From NCBI GenBank assembly GCA_000149265.1, contig CH002827.1:1754047-1818046 (forward strand): a stretch of 64,000 bases of DNA. The letters run 5' to 3'. The DNA comes from Ciona savignyi. Lineage: Eukaryota > Chordata > Ascidiacea > Phlebobranchia > Cionidae. A program made the translations under genes and the position numbers. Below the pieces are notes generated by a model. It did not search any database and had not been told where the DNA came from. It was given only the letters and a program-made list of their open reading frames with translations. This document shows positions 1 to 12,298 of this stretch, piece after piece (within the stretch, counting starts at the first letter, position 1; every line of letters begins with the position of its first letter).

Positions 1-39
<39 letters not shown>

Positions 40-66
40 TTTATGGTCACTGTTATTATATATATA

Positions 67-97
<31 letters not shown>
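1..97. repeat. AT dinucleotide microsatellite
   Basis: Two runs of (AT)n separated by a short unique stretch open the window. No gene content is visible here. Confidence 0.95.
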
Positions 98-391
98 GCA
101 CACACACTTTCGTAAATATAGCTTTCATTTTTTAAATTGTGTAAATTTGTGATCATTCCATTGCACATAGATCTACATATTTTAAAGGCCCTTTATTTTA
201 AGATTTTGTTCCCTTCATATAATTCTTCATTTTTTGAATAAAATCACGAAGTTTTGAATAATGAAGCGTTTTTTAGAACTCTAAATAACTCGAATAAATT
301 GATCTGACGATTAACCGTGTGTTAACGCCTCGTTCGTTTTCCAATTTACGGGGATAAATGATATTGGCCTAAAATCGTGGAAAGTCGTTTA

Positions 392-568
<177 letters not shown>

Positions 569-786
569 TTACCTTGCTATGTGCGTTTAGCGGCACTTAC
601 CATATCTGCACTTTTATACTTTTGTCCTTTACCTTAATTGTGCGCACCTTGAAATCAATACCTGCGAAAAAGGAAAAAAACAATGTTATCATCTTCGAAT
701 AAAAAAATGCATATTCTTACCTATGCTATAATCTTAATATACACACACACAATAATAAACATAATATACAGCCTGCTTGTGCTTAC

Positions 787-922
787 CAATCGTAGCTACA
801 AAGTTAAAGCTGAATTCGCCGTCCGTGAACCGTCTCATTACACATGTTTTTCCGACACCGGAATCCCCGATCACCACTATTTTGCATTGCCAATCAGCCT
901 TCGGTATTTTTACAGTTGACAT
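787..922 (-). CDS. Rab-family small GTPase, first coding exon (partial gene)
   Basis: The exon encodes about 45 residues starting at the ATG at 922 and ending in a GTAAGC donor at 786, phase 1. It contains the P-loop GDSGVGKT at about residues 20-27, followed by [12 protein letters not shown] and an effector-side ATIG, the classic start of a Rab GTPase. Rab proteins are prenylated switches that direct vesicle traffic. The remaining exons (switch II WDTAGQE, NKxD, SAK) are not found in 1-786, so the gene continues left of the window. The P-loop is closest to the Rab8/10/15 style by memory, but one exon is not enough to name the member. Family is confident, subfamily is not. Confidence 0.85.
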
Positions 923-1245
923 TTACCTCTAGTAGTGTATTCGTACCATTTCCACTAAAGAGAGTATTTTTTATATTCTTTTAATGTTGTTTTGTGATGC
1001 CTAAACCTTTATCTGGTGAATCGAAACGAGAAATATGTCCGAAAATGGCCCCTTCGCCAAATAAATTAAGTGCTGTAGCCTTAACATATATCGTAGTCAA
1101 AATCACACACTGGTTCAATGAACTTAATGTAAACTACATGCATTTGCGTTATTAAAGTCAATTCAGTTAACAAAAAAGATTTAGAACATTTCTTAAAATT
1201 GTCACTCTCTTACTACATGGTACACATAACATACCAGTTTTCTCG

Positions 1246-1322
<77 letters not shown>

Positions 1323-2182
1323 GACTAATTTGAACCGTACAATCGAGTTGTGTTAATATTTGGGAACAATTTAACACTGCAAAGCTAAGGTTAAAATTTA
1401 ACAACCTCGCCCGTTGTGTATACAAATTATAAATTTACTGTTGCTGCTGCTGCATACACTGCCACTAGTACAAATATTTACGCTATACACGTGAACTGGT
1501 TGCAGTAATGCTTCGTCAATTTCTACATAGATTTCATTCCTTCGCTATTCGTTCAGGTCGTACACCGTGCAAAAGAAGCGAAAGGTGTCGTCTTTACACA
1601 CGTTTGCATGAATTTAGTGGTTTAACTATTCGATTCCCTTTTCTCCATGTATCCTTATCATTTAGACAACGCTGTACCCGACACTGTGCGTACTATAACA
1701 ACACCGTATAACTTTTATGTCAATTCATTCATTCATTCATATATACCTTATTTGTTCTACGCATCGGTGACTCTCTTTTTCGTCAGCTCGTCTCGGTAAA
1801 TCGTAATACGTAATTGTTGGTGGGTTACCGGACAGGCGTTTTATCGAACACCACCTCAATGGCATCGTATAACTATGTTCTTTACAGTCGTTTATAATTG
1901 TAAATTTAACTCAAACCGTAAACATATACACTTCTAATAGGCGTCGTGATCAAAACTCCAGATAATTAAGCGTATATATCGCTTTTGCGGTAACCTGCCA
2001 ATGTTTAATTATTATCACAGATTACAGGCCTACTTCAGTTGCCGAATCTCGCTTTTTATTTACGCCCCTCTCTGTCCTTTTATTGTAATATGATCTACAG
2101 GTAAAAAAGTTTCGATCGGATAGCTTAGTAAAGTTGGTAACAGCGTTGGCGGTCTATACTGGCTATCAAAATGGGTTCCATG
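923..2182. other. Intergenic stretch
   Basis: I see no supportable gene. It holds the (TA)n microsatellite at 1245-1318, a short CTG run near 1440, and a TCAT run near 1720. Open frames here are short and not recognisable. Confidence 0.6.
1245..1318. repeat. (TA)n microsatellite
   Basis: An uninterrupted TA dinucleotide run of about 37 units. A 70-residue frame across it on the minus strand is poly-(YI) and an artefact of the repeat. Confidence 0.97.
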
Positions 2183-2498
2183 ACAACTGAACCCCTTACA
2201 ACTAAACCCCTTACAACTGAACCCTTACAACTGAACCCTTTACAACTGAACCCCTACAATTAAGCCCCTTACAACTGAACTCCTTTTAACTGAACCCCTT
2301 TAAACTGAACCCCTTTACAACTGAACCCATTTCAATTGAACCTCTTTACAACTGAACCCCCTTTTCAGTTAAAAGCGTTCGGTTAAAAGGGGTTCAGTTG
2401 TAAAGGGGTTCAGTTGTAGGGACTCAGTTGCAAGGGGTTCAGTTGTAAGGGGTTCAGTTGTAAGGGGTTCAGTTGTAAGGGGTTCAGTTGACTGGTCA
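2174..2498. mobile_element. Foldback element made of tandem CAACTGAACCCCTTTA units
   Basis: From 2183 a roughly 15-bp unit (CAACTGAACCCCTTA and variants) repeats in tandem to about 2360, then its reverse complement repeats to 2490, so the whole block folds into one hairpin. The nonamer ATCAAAATG occurs directly at 2165-2173 and again at 2499-2507, exactly bordering the block. A 9-bp target duplication is typical of Mutator-like elements. There is no coding capacity. The borders and the class are inference; the inverted tandem structure is directly visible. Confidence 0.75.
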
Positions 2499-3158
2499 CC
2501 ATCAAAATGTTGGTGGATCGAACGTAATAAATAGCTTGGTGGTTTAGTGTGTCGTGAAGTAGTTCAAACGAAGCACTTTACCCAAATCCAGTGGAAGAAT
2601 GGGTTTTACTAAATTAAAGGAATGTCTCAAACATGCATTACGAAAACTGAAATATAGCTTTGGTAACCGTTCACATGAAAAAATATGGGGCTTTTTATGT
2701 TTTTTTCAATATCAGGAATCCTCTATATTTTTTTGGTCAAATTAAAAGTCGATCCAAAATATCAGCATGTCAGTCATGATTCCTTAAAGTTAGGGCCTGG
2801 TTGGATATTGCATTTTACCCAATGATCTGACAACCGGACATGCCTGCCACGCACCTTAGGCCTATGCACAAAAGAAAAACGGAGTGAAATCAATTTGTAT
2901 TTTCCGCGGAATCGAAGTGAACCCATATAGAAATTTAAGTCGACTTTAAGCCCTTGTTAGCTAGTGATAATTGTGTATTCAAGATTGATCATTGTGTAAT
3001 CATTAACATACAACAGTTTGTGATTTGCACGTCACGGTTAACTCAAAGTTGTTTTATTAGATTTGCGGTTTGGCCGTTGTAACGATTGCCTCCTTATTGC
3101 CGTATGCTGTTCTGAGTTATTGTGAAAAAGAATTAATTTCCGTTAAAGTAGTGTGAAA

Positions 3159-5054
3159 ATGAAGGTCATATATGCTGGTTATAGTAAAACTGGCACAAAG
3201 TCGATGGCTGTTGCCTTTAATGAGTTCGGATACAAAACATACGACTGGCTTGAAAACTCGTGGTATCTTGGAAAGGAATGGAGGAAAATAGTTAAGTTCG
3301 GGGGAACGGTGGAAGATTTCAGAAGAATGTATGAAGGAGTGGATGCAATTGTTGACGCTCCTGCTTATCTATTTTGGGAGGAAATTTGTAAAGCTTTCCC
3401 GGAGGCAAAGGTAAGCCGGTTTTCTAGGTGCTTTAACTGAACCTCGTGCAACTGAAACTTTTAAAACGGACACCCCATAAGTAAAACCTTTTTTTAATAA
3501 ATCCCATTACAAATAAAGCAAAATGTTACTTTTTTAGAGCTATGACCGAAAGATGATATTTTTTAAGCAGACATAACATTTTTCTTTTACTGCACTTTAA
3601 TTTATATGTTTCACATAGCCTACGTGTACTTGTTTGGCACTAAAAATGACAAATATATATTAAAAGTTAGTCGTGGGTTCGTATGCAAATCTACTGCAAA
3701 AAAACAAACGTATATACATACACCCCAATTAATTGATGATTGTCTTTCTATTCAGTCGAAATATTTTTTACAGCCAAAAACTATGAGAAAACTAGGTGGG
3801 AAATCCAGATTAGCGATTTAAAACGTACAGATGTAAAACGAGGGCGAAGTAGCTTTATATCCAACCCACAATCTCAATTAAAACTACTATATGTGTGCAT
3901 GACATTTTTGAATTGTTGAACCAAAAAAGGGGGTGGGTTAGTGCGTTGCTTATCAGCCGAAAGGTTGCAGGTTCGAAACTGCTAGTCTTTGGACAAGGCA
4001 CATAACGGACATTGCCGGACCTAGTACAGGATATTAGATTCTACCTTATTGCACAGATGCCACAATCTTACACAACACTCTGAAATAACTAACCCGACGA
4101 GGTCATTTTTTTTCATTCACAAGGATAAACATGAATATCCTATTCTAACCATCAGATCGTCTTTTGTACCCGAGACGAAGACTCTTGGTGCCAAAGTTTT
4201 AAGGCTCAACTAGCTTCCCTCGATTCGGACTTACTGAACATCATTATGCAAGTGCTTTCCTACTCCGGCTGGAACCACTTCTTGTTTGAAAATTGTGCAG
4301 GTAAATCTAAATAGAAGGTGTCAACCATGTGTTTACTCACCAAAATATGTAAAGTCTTTTTGTATGCGATATGTTTATGCAAGTACAGAAAACAAAATGC
4401 ATCAATTTTACTGCAGAAATACGTTTAGTGTTATTAAATAATTCAACCGTAACGTAATCAATATGTAGCATAGCTGGTCTACATGTGGGGTAATTATTAA
4501 TTTTAACAGACTGCTATTGCGCTTCTAACAATATTGTCCTGGCAACGTAGCCTGCTGGGCACAAAAAAATGCAATTGATTTCCCCAGCTCTCTCCGCACT
4601 TTCAACAATAAGACCATGGCCATGGAGCAAATACACTAAAAACGAGCTCGTGATGAAGCGAATGTACCGACTGCACAATAGAAATCTTCTGCAGGTTAGA
4701 ATTTTTCTAAGTGCTCAAAAAATACTCAAAAAATATTAATGTATAGATTTAACACAGAGGGCTCCGAAGGACAAATTGCTCGTATTTAATATGAAGGACG
4801 GCTGGGAACCTTTGTGCGAATTTCTTGGCGAAGAGGTGCCGGATAAACCGTTTCCACGAGTAAATGTCGGAGCTTCTCTTTTAAAGGAATTAAGAGGCAA
4901 AAACCCGATTATGATTAGAATGATACGAGAAACTATGCTTTCTCTAGGAATTCTTACCATTCTTGGAGCCTATGGTAGCTATAAGATTTACCAAAACCCG
5001 GAAAATGTAAAAGGATGGGCCGAAGCCATTATTTCCAAATTTAAAATTTGGTAA
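3159..5054 (+). CDS. Sulfotransferase-like P-loop protein, four exons
   Basis: Exons 3159-3410, 4156-4300, 4588-4694 and 4758-5054 join in phase to 266 codons plus TAA. The N-terminus MKVIYAGYSKTGTKSM carries the PAPS-binding 5'-PSB loop (GxxKTGTKS) of the Sulfotransfer_4-type family. Exon 2 starts IVFCTRDEDSW, the expected 3'-PSB/TRDED segment, and exon 4 has KDKLLVFNMKDGWEPLCEFLG, a family hallmark. A hydrophobic segment near the C-terminus (MLSLGILTILGAYG) suggests a membrane anchor. Known members are poorly characterised P-loop proteins common in marine invertebrates, so the substrate is unknown. The GTG upstream of the ATG is not needed as a start. The third acceptor (CCCAG at 4587) was chosen because an earlier AG gives an in-frame stop. 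Confidence 0.85.
3411..4155. other. Intron 1 of the sulfotransferase-like gene
   Basis: Contains a short remnant near 3440-3480 resembling the ACTGAACC foldback unit of 2174-2498, and a SINE at 3925-4145. No other gene seen. Confidence 0.6.
3925..4145 (+). mobile_element. tRNA-headed SINE (family 1)
   Basis: The head reads GGGTTAGTGCGTTGC..CCGAAAGGTTGCAGGTTCGAAAC, with pol III A-box and B-box-like motifs. It is followed by the shared body (ggacaaggcac.., cggacattgcc, attctacc, acacaacac) and a tail ending in AATATCCTATTC. The same unit recurs many times in the window on both strands. It sits in intron 1 of the sulfotransferase-like gene and ends about 10 bp before exon 2. Confidence 0.8.
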
Positions 5055-6185
5055 CGCGTATTCATTATGTTAACGAAGAGCTAATTTGTAAATTTCGCCA
5101 GATTTGTTTTATTCGTGTTATAATTAGAATACAAAAAGAATATCCTTTATTTCTCGATTTACATTAAAAAACCTACTACAACTACTGAAACTCGTACCTG
5201 CTACAAATTGACGCACTCGTTGATTTCAAATTATTATCCCATATTAACTCCTATGTATATAATTATTTAAGAAGAATTGGTTTTAAAATAAGTGAATAAA
5301 TGACATTCCCGAAATTGATATCAAATGTTGTTTTAAAAGTTTTATATGATAATTATGTATGTTAAAAATACACTATTCCAATAAAAATATAGAAAAATGT
5401 GCTGTGCCATTAGCACCATATATGTGATTTTAGTTTTAATTCTACGACTTTTCGACTATTTGCAGACAACTAACACACTTACCGAATGCGGTCACGATGC
5501 TTCTATTTAAAAAGACAATGCTTAGTTTCTTTTTGCAGTAGTGTACCAACATATAGGTTCTATCAGAATTAAAGGAACCGTTCAATCACATACAATACAC
5601 TGCAATAGCTCCGGTAAGTGGGTCGGAGGTAATCTGTTGATAACAAGTGTAAGTACGTTGTCTTACGTATTCTTGAGGTTATCTGACTATTGTCCGTTTG
5701 ATAAGGCCACTTGCTGTTTTCTATTCATAGAGATAAACATCAATATGCTACTTTTCAGAGGCCTACAAATAGACTAACTGCGCACACACTTTTACACTAA
5801 CGTCGTATGCGCACATTACCCAAAAACGTCATAGTTACAATATCATGTCATGTTTTCTATCATTGCAACAACATAACAATCACGTAACAAGTTTTGGGCA
5901 TTTGTTTGATCATACAATGGATAAAAATTTAATAATGTAAAGCCAAAACATTTTTGATCACGTGACGTAAGTAAAATAGGTTTTTTTCTCTACGGAACCT
6001 AAATTTATACTGATGAACAAGCTGCACTGCAATATAAATGTCCCACAAGAAAATTACGAATTGGTAAAACGAAGATACTTGGAGAAACGTCATGTCGTTA
6101 TACAATATGTGCGGTGCTGGCCTATTCAGGGTACATCTAAATCTGAATTCAATTGCTCTTCAGTTTACCGCATTGATTATTAGGA
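5055..6185. other. Intergenic stretch between convergent genes
   Basis: 3' ends of the sulfotransferase-like gene (+) and the F-box gene (-) face each other. AATAAA-type signals occur near 5296 and 5380. A degenerate SINE lies at 5557-5760. No gene seen. Confidence 0.6.
5557..5760 (+). mobile_element. Degenerate SINE family 1 copy
   Basis: The body motifs AATTAAAGGAACC, CAATACACTGCAATAGCTCCGGTAA and a tail AGATAAACATCAATATGCT match the better copies, but the tRNA head is lost and the middle is expanded. Confidence 0.45.
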
Positions 6186-7703
6186 TCATCCTGAACTGCT
6201 AACTTTCTCATTTCCAGTTTCTCTAAATAAATGTAAAGAGTAGCGTTTCACTTTACCGTTTGCTTGTACGGTTTCAACAGTTTCTGGGGACATTACATAA
6301 GCGCAGGAAATTTCTTCTAAGTGATCACATTCTGCAATAAGATTAAGCAGCGCCGTTTCGAACCCAGGTGGTGGTGAAATCGTTCCTTCTAGATCATTAT
6401 GGAGGGTTAAGCGTTTTAATGTTTCTTTGTAGTTTTCCCGTATTAGCGCCAGTTCTTCGTTTCTCCAGCCATACACACTGAGTTTGAGATCAACTAGGGG
6501 AATTCCCGGACATAGGATGGCGGCAATAACATTCCGGGGAGCTGTTTGTAAAATATCAATGCTCACTTCTGCCCCAGAGTTTAAATTTGCAAATTTTCTC
6601 CAAGTTTCAATTCTCACGGGATTGTGGAACTTATCGAGAGCGTTGCAAATTAACGAGAGTTTCTCTAGTTTGCTTCTGAAGTCTGCTGAGAGCTCCGTTA
6701 TGACCCGGTCGTCTATAGAATGGTAGAATGTATCTAGTTCTTTAAGCTTGCGGCAGCCGCTCACTAACTGGAGTAACCCATGGGAAGTGACGTTGTCTAC
6801 TAGGCAGGTGTTTTGCATTCTTAGAACGCGAAGGTAGGGGTGTTTGGCTGCAAGAATGGCAACAAACTCATCATCTAACGAAAGGTTGCATCTCGTCAAA
6901 TCTACTGTTGTAACATGGCATACCCCACCCCAAGTGATCGGCTCAGTTGCAAAAAGTCTTTTCATCGATGTCAATATTTCGGTCCCATCAAACAAAAGAG
7001 GATTGTAAGCCGAAAAATGGAAGCTGAATTTTTGAAGCTTTTTTCGTGGTGATGATCGCAGTTCTTCCATAACTTTTACGGCCCGATCTCTACTTACTGA
7101 TTGCTTTGGATTTATAAAGATTTCAACCTCGCTGAGGCGTCCAATCTCGCAGTAGCTTTCGATGCATTTGATTGCCTTTCCTTCGTCATCAATATTTGTA
7201 TCGAATTTGAACATGAACCTGTAGAGAAAAAGGACAAAAATGTATGACTCTGGGCAACAAATTTGTGCGCACACACGATCCCTATGCAATATGTCAACAC
7301 ACACATATGACCCTTGGTAACATGTCCATCCACACGATTGCGCGCTGCCGGATATAGCTGATTGTTTTATTATAGAAGGCCTACGCTTGCCCGCTTATAA
7401 TGTCAGATCTATCAAGCTCTATAACAATACGATCGATATGGTATACTCAGAACGGTATTAAATTTAATTATGGTATTTTTACCAATAGATCGGCTGGTGC
7501 CCCAATGCCTGGGAGCATTGTTACAATAACATAAAACATTTCGTTACGAAAGCCTTGTACCTGCTCCATAATTTCGGATGATCCAAGCACTCGTGCCACC
7601 ATTTGCAAACAGTACTACATCTTAACCGTTGATTCATTGACAGATATGAGAATATATCGACCAAAATATTTTGTGGTAGAGTCTCCCAGTTTAGACGATC
7701 CAT
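6186..7703 (-). CDS. F-box and leucine-rich repeat protein (FBXO33/FBXO39-like)
   Basis: Two exons, 7703-7561 and 7218-6186, join in phase (AG|G) to 391 codons plus stop. Exon 1 is an F-box: LPQNILVDIFSYLSMNQRLR followed by CSTVCKWWHECLDHPKLWSR, the helix bundle that binds Skp1 in SCF ubiquitin ligases. Exon 2 begins FMFKFDTN and continues with degenerate leucine-rich repeats (for example LRVLRMQNTCL and LKLSVYGW), the presumed substrate-binding part. The join LWSR-FMFKF and the EIFINP.. segment resemble FBXO33/FBXO39 by memory. The longer minus-strand open frame starting at 7304 reads through intron sequence and is not the real start. The F-box call is firm; the orthology is tentative. Confidence 0.85.
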
Positions 7704-8544
7704 GATGATTTTACAGTTTATTTATTCTGCTTAAACAATGCATCTGGTGGACCCTGTGTCTGTTTCTGTTTACATTTCAGTATATGCACATTTTAAAACT
7801 AAAATATCTGAACTTTTTAAGAACATTTCTCCACGTATGGAGACAAAAAACCTTACCTGTCAGTTAGTCAATTATGAATCTATAAACTACTGTACTTGCT
7901 AATGAGCAAGGCTTAATTGTCACACTGTATGTTTGTGTGCAAGAAACAGCGGAAGTGGTAACGTTCATCACGTTTTCCGGAATAGTAAACCGTTGTTGCA
8001 CATAAAAGGATTTTTTTCTTGATGACAACTAGATTGTGTCTATCACATTTTGGCGATTACTTTGTTAAAACTTATTTTTACTGTACGATATGTTTCTGTA
8101 TGTGGAACAAACAGGTTCCCTGGATAACTAATCATTCTTGGTATTTCTAATATAAAATGTATAACATTTGTTACCGCCAATAGTAACTAATGGTTCTAGA
8201 GTACCACTCTTAAAAATGATGTCTTTTGAATGAAGATTTCACGCTGATATATATAGAAAAATATTAAAATCTCTAAAAATAAAAATATTTAACACAATAA
8301 AAATGATTTTTTCATTTTTTACGTCAGAGGTAAAATAGACTTTACTTTTTTGATATTGATGTTTTGGAATATGACTCAATATACCTCTACATATTCATTG
8401 CACGCAAGCCAAATCCTACAAAATTTTGACCTCTATTGGATTTTATCTTTTTTCCTGTTTGTGTATGGTTAAGTTTATAGGGATTTTCCGGTAAAATGGT
8501 AAATGCCTGCGTTTTTGTTCGTATTAAAATTATCTACCCATTTT

Positions 8545-8755
8545 TGGTTTAGTGCATTGCATTCAGCGCTTAACACATATTACCTTAGTCCACCGGATTA
8601 ATGGGTTCTACTGTAAATTAAAGGAACCTGTAAATCATATAGGACACATTGCGACAGTTCCGCCACGGTAGGCCCGAGGTAATCAAACTATTGGCCGTAT
8701 GTGAACCCCCTTTGATTTTCCGCTTACGGAGATAACCATGAATATCCTACCCTCC
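8545..8755 (+). mobile_element. SINE family 1 copy
   Basis: Body motifs CACCGGATTAATGGGTTCTACTG, TAAATTAAAGGAACC and the tail GGAGATAACCATGAATATCCTACCC are present; the tRNA head is damaged. Confidence 0.7.
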
Positions 8756-8817
8756 TTAAATTTTTACATTTAACTATAACGGGAACTCCCCTGGTAATTT
8801 TAGTAAAATTCATTAAT

Positions 8818-9020
8818 CTTTATGAATAGGAAAACAGAAGGAGCATTATAACACGAGCAATTGTCAGATTACCTCCCGCCCACCGCCTGGCTGAAGTATT
8901 GTAGTGTGTTGTGTGGGATTGAAACATTTTCTCATATTAAAGTAAAATTCATTAGTCCACAGTTTTTAATCAATGTCTGCTGCCTCGCCAATGACACAAC
9001 CAACTAGCCATCATCCAGGT
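8818..9020 (-). mobile_element. SINE family 1 copy, reverse
   Basis: In reverse orientation the motifs GCAATTGTCAGATTACCTC, GTAGTGTGTTGTG and AATGACACAACCAACTAGC are visible. Part of the body has been replaced. Confidence 0.65.
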
Positions 9021-9029
9021 TTAAGTTAC

Positions 9030-9145
9030 ATAGGATATGATATTCATGTTTATCCAGTGATTGGGAAAACCAAAGGTTGACACACCAGCAATCAGAAGAT
9101 TACCTCGCGTCCATCGTCAGGTTACCATAGTTATTTCAGCCGATG
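9030..9145 (-). mobile_element. SINE family 1 tail fragment, reverse
   Basis: Begins with TAGGATATGATATTCATGTTTATCC, the reversed tail, and continues to the CCATCGTCAGGTTACC motif. It lies directly next to the previous copy. Confidence 0.65.
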
Positions 9146-9465
9146 ATTCATACAAGTAGCCATAAAAAAGTGGTCAGTGAGGTTAAACCACTTATTGTGG
9201 TCAAACTGAAACCAACAATGGTGGTTGTAATACTGTTGACTGTAAAACATGATGAAGCAAACTTAAAAGAAAGCCAAGATTTCATGTTACAATTGTTATA
9301 AAGACAGAAACAAAATATAATAGAAAATCATAATTTGAATTTAGTAAGACTTAATTTTGTAAAAAAGTAAGATATTATTATAAGAATATAAATAAAAATA
9401 ACAACAACTCTTTTAAAATTCTTGGCGCAGTTCAGCAATGTAAGCACTCGCATTGTGCACAACTC

Positions 9466-12298
9466 CTAATTATCTGGTCTTGGTTTCAGAATAAGTCTGC
9501 CACTCTGTAATTAAAATAAACACAATGCAGTAGTTTTTAAATGCCAAGGAGGTTTGAAATTAAAAGTTGTGCTTTTGGCAAAATATTTAGCTAATGCATC
9601 TAAACACAGCAGATAAATGGCTTTAACAAATGTTTTCATCTAGTAAAAAACCTGCAAAAGCTCCGGTATCCCGTTGGCATGGCATGAGGTAACCTGACAG
9701 TTAACTATGTTTTCTACTTTAAGGAAAAACTTTAATAACAATAATAAATATAATATGCATACTTTGGCAATGCAATAAGCGAACATCACCTAAAGCTTTA
9801 AAAAAATTAAAACTTAAGTAACTTTTTAATTATGATGATGACCAACAATTTGTAATATCTCCAATAAACTATGCAATGGGCAATATATCATCTTTTAATA
9901 TTTTTGTATTTTAATACTGCCCGCATTTTTCCATAACCAAAAATTAAACATGGATATCTACTATCTACCCTCATCCGATATTGGAATAAAAGATTTACAG
10001 CTGTGAATGGATTTGGTAAAGTTTTGTGATAGGAATTTACACATCAGAAAATTTCTGAATTAGTGATTGTTATAAATTTATATTTACCTCGTCACATGAC
10101 ATGTTATAATCATCCAGTACAGTTTGAAGTCTGCCCACAATTCTACAAACAAATGATCAATATTTTTATGAGGTAAAATTAAAAAGTGACAAAGATACGG
10201 TCAGATCGCGCAACATGTTTCATGTAGTAGGGGCAAGATAATCAGTAATGTGATGGTTTTAATTAAGCATAATTATTACTTGTGCATGTTATTATAATTC
10301 TGTCTGGTCTATTGGTCTAGGAAAGTCATTCAACCTTTTTACGATAGCGGCATACTACAAACATAAATATTAATCAGCTCATGTTTATCCCAGAAATAAA
10401 AAAAATCTGTAATTGGATTGATTTAGTGCACACAAATTACAGGGAATTATTACTAATGTGGACAAATACTAGGGCCAAGGTAGGAAAGTATAAAGCAGAA
10501 TACCTGGATATATTAGAATAATAAGAATAAAATACAGAATGTCAAATCCTTTAGTGATACTGTACTGTATATACACAGTTGTTAAACTGGGTAGTCTATG
10601 GATTGATAGGTTATCTAAAAACACCTAGAAAAAAACAAATACACAAACTTACATAGAAGGTGCCACAACTCGTTTATGGATTCCGGCAAAAAATAAGAAG
10701 ATCAAAATAAGAGAACTGATGGTAAAAAACGGATGCTGCCACAGTGAATACAAAAAAGGATTCTGAAAACAAATAGGATTAAAACATTTATTGTGTACAA
10801 AAGTAAGAATTTATTTTGATCTACGAACCCTTGATGTGTTTGGGTCCATGAGCCATAACCAAGCGCCAGTGGCAGTGCACACAGATACAATGATAAGCAC
10901 AACTAAAATATAATAAAAGAGTTTAAATTTTTTAACCTTGCAGAGACAAAATGTCTTCAAAATTGAAAAAAAGATCCTAGAGATTTGGAAATTTTAAAAA
11001 CGTACCTACAAGTTTAAAACTTGACTAGTGATGTATCCTGAATCTTAAACCAATTTGTAGACAAATGTTTACAACCTGCACAGTGGACAAAAATATGGAC
11101 CTTAAAAGCATTGGATCTTTAAAGCCTTTTCATAACAAATTATAACCCAAAAATTATCCTTTGCCTGTTTGTTAGATATTTTAAAATCAATGCTGAATAT
11201 TTCATTCTAGAAAAAATTTGGAAAGCAAACTAATTTAGATGAGGACAAGATAGTTATAGCTACCATTATATAGGATAGGATATTCATGTTTATCCCCATG
11301 AATAGGAAAACCAATGGGGTTAACACACGGGCAATCGTCAGATCACCTAAACCCCCGTTGGAAAGTTCGTTTTCTGTGCGCCAGATTTTTGCGCCAACAT
11401 TTTTTAACCTCAATTTTGCGCCACGCCAGCAATACTAATTTGCGCCATCACAAAGATAATTGCATCATTTTTAATTAAAACTTTGAAATAAAAAGCTTAG
11501 AGTATTAAAAATACTGACATAGATAAAAGGAAGTGTAATCACGCCACGCCAGAATAATTTTTAGAGTTTTCTGCGCCAATACGCGACAAAGTAGTCCGTG
11601 CGCCACGCCAGATATATCCGGCGCACCATACTTTCCAGTAGGGCCTCGCACCCATCATCGGGTTAACGGAGCTATTGCAGTGTGTTGGTATATGATAGAC
11701 ACTATCTTCATTTTTGGTAGAACCCTTTAATCTGCTGGGTTCACGCAATGTCCGCTAAGTGCCTTGCCCAAGGACACAACCCACTAGCTAGCGACCAGTT
11801 TCGCACCTTCAACCTTTCGATTTAAAGGCGACGCACTTATCCACCAGACAAACCGGCCAGACAAATGGTGGTTATAGCTACCATCATATCATCCGGTTTT
11901 AGCCCATAATAAATATTTATTAAAACGGTTTACACGTGAAACCACTACTTACTTCTCCACCTCGAAGTTGATGGTTGTAAATATGCAATGTATTCCATTA
12001 TTCTTCGTTCGAATGCCTTTAGATCTAAGTTTAGTTTAGTTTAGTTTATTTTTTCGCTCCTTCGTTACAGTAAGGAAGAATAAAACAATTATTTTACATT
12101 GAGGAGACAGGATAAAACGGCAAAACTACAGTAGTTAAAACACGTCAGTAAATAAACACATTACAAATTAAGGAAAAAAACGACGTGGCCGTTAAACCTT
12201 ACATTAATACAAATAAAACATTGAGCTTTAACAATACAATCAACACCTTATGTTGGTGTAACTAAACCCTTACCTTCAGTTTGTTCAACAGAATTCAT
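9466..12298 (-). CDS. CNEP1R1: CNEP1R1 (TMEM188), regulatory subunit of the nuclear envelope lipin phosphatase
   Basis: Six coding exons: 12298-12274, 12024-11953, 10902-10829, 10762-10653, 10142-10088 and 9504-9466. They sum to 375 nt (124 aa plus TAG), against 125 aa in human. The protein starts [16 protein letters not shown] and contains [35 protein letters not shown], the very conserved [20 protein letters not shown] and the end LILKPRPDN. Two membrane segments surround the HPFFTIS region. In known systems the protein binds and stabilises the phosphatase CTDNEP1 at the ER/nuclear envelope, where it dephosphorylates lipin. Every codon aligns without gaps except the C-terminus. Intron 3 uses an unusual donor, GTTCGT; the phase and family alignment allow no other. 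Confidence 0.96.
11262..11860 (-). mobile_element. SINE family 1 copy split by a MITE
   Basis: Reverse copy: the tail (ATAGGATAGGATATTCATG) is at 11268, the body resumes at 11644 (CATCATCGGGTTAACGGAGC) and the head ends near 11860 (TTCGCACCTTCAACC). The interruption is the element at 11354-11643. It sits in intron 2 of CNEP1R1. Confidence 0.8.
11354..11643. mobile_element. MITE with TGGAAAGT terminal repeats and GCGCCACGCCA motifs
   Basis: The left end CCCGTTGGAAAGT and right end (reversed) CCCTACTGGAAAGT form the inverted termini. The subterminal motif GCGCCACGCCAG occurs at about 11416, 11542 and 11600. It is inserted in a SINE, so its borders are clear. The target duplication is weak (CCTAAACC versus CCTCGCAC). 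The termini resemble those of the MITE at 14302-14692. No coding capacity. Confidence 0.75.

Larger units (their letters stand above)
7704..9465. other. Intergenic stretch with SINE fragments
   Basis: Lies between the F-box gene start and the CNEP1R1 stop. The F-box promoter should be just right of 7703, but I see no clear TATA. Three SINE pieces occupy 8545-9145. The rest is AT-rich with no supportable gene. Confidence 0.6.

Noticed and set aside
1213..1425. 70-codon frame rich in Tyr-Ile
   Set aside because: Translation of the TA microsatellite.
2183..2490. CRISPR-like or satellite array
   Set aside because: Units are contiguous with no unique spacers, reverse half-way, and the window is eukaryotic. 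A foldback transposon explains it better.
6186..7304. 372-codon single frame as the full F-box/LRR gene
   Set aside because: The part upstream of 7218 is intron. An AG acceptor there joins in phase to a clear F-box exon at 7561-7703.
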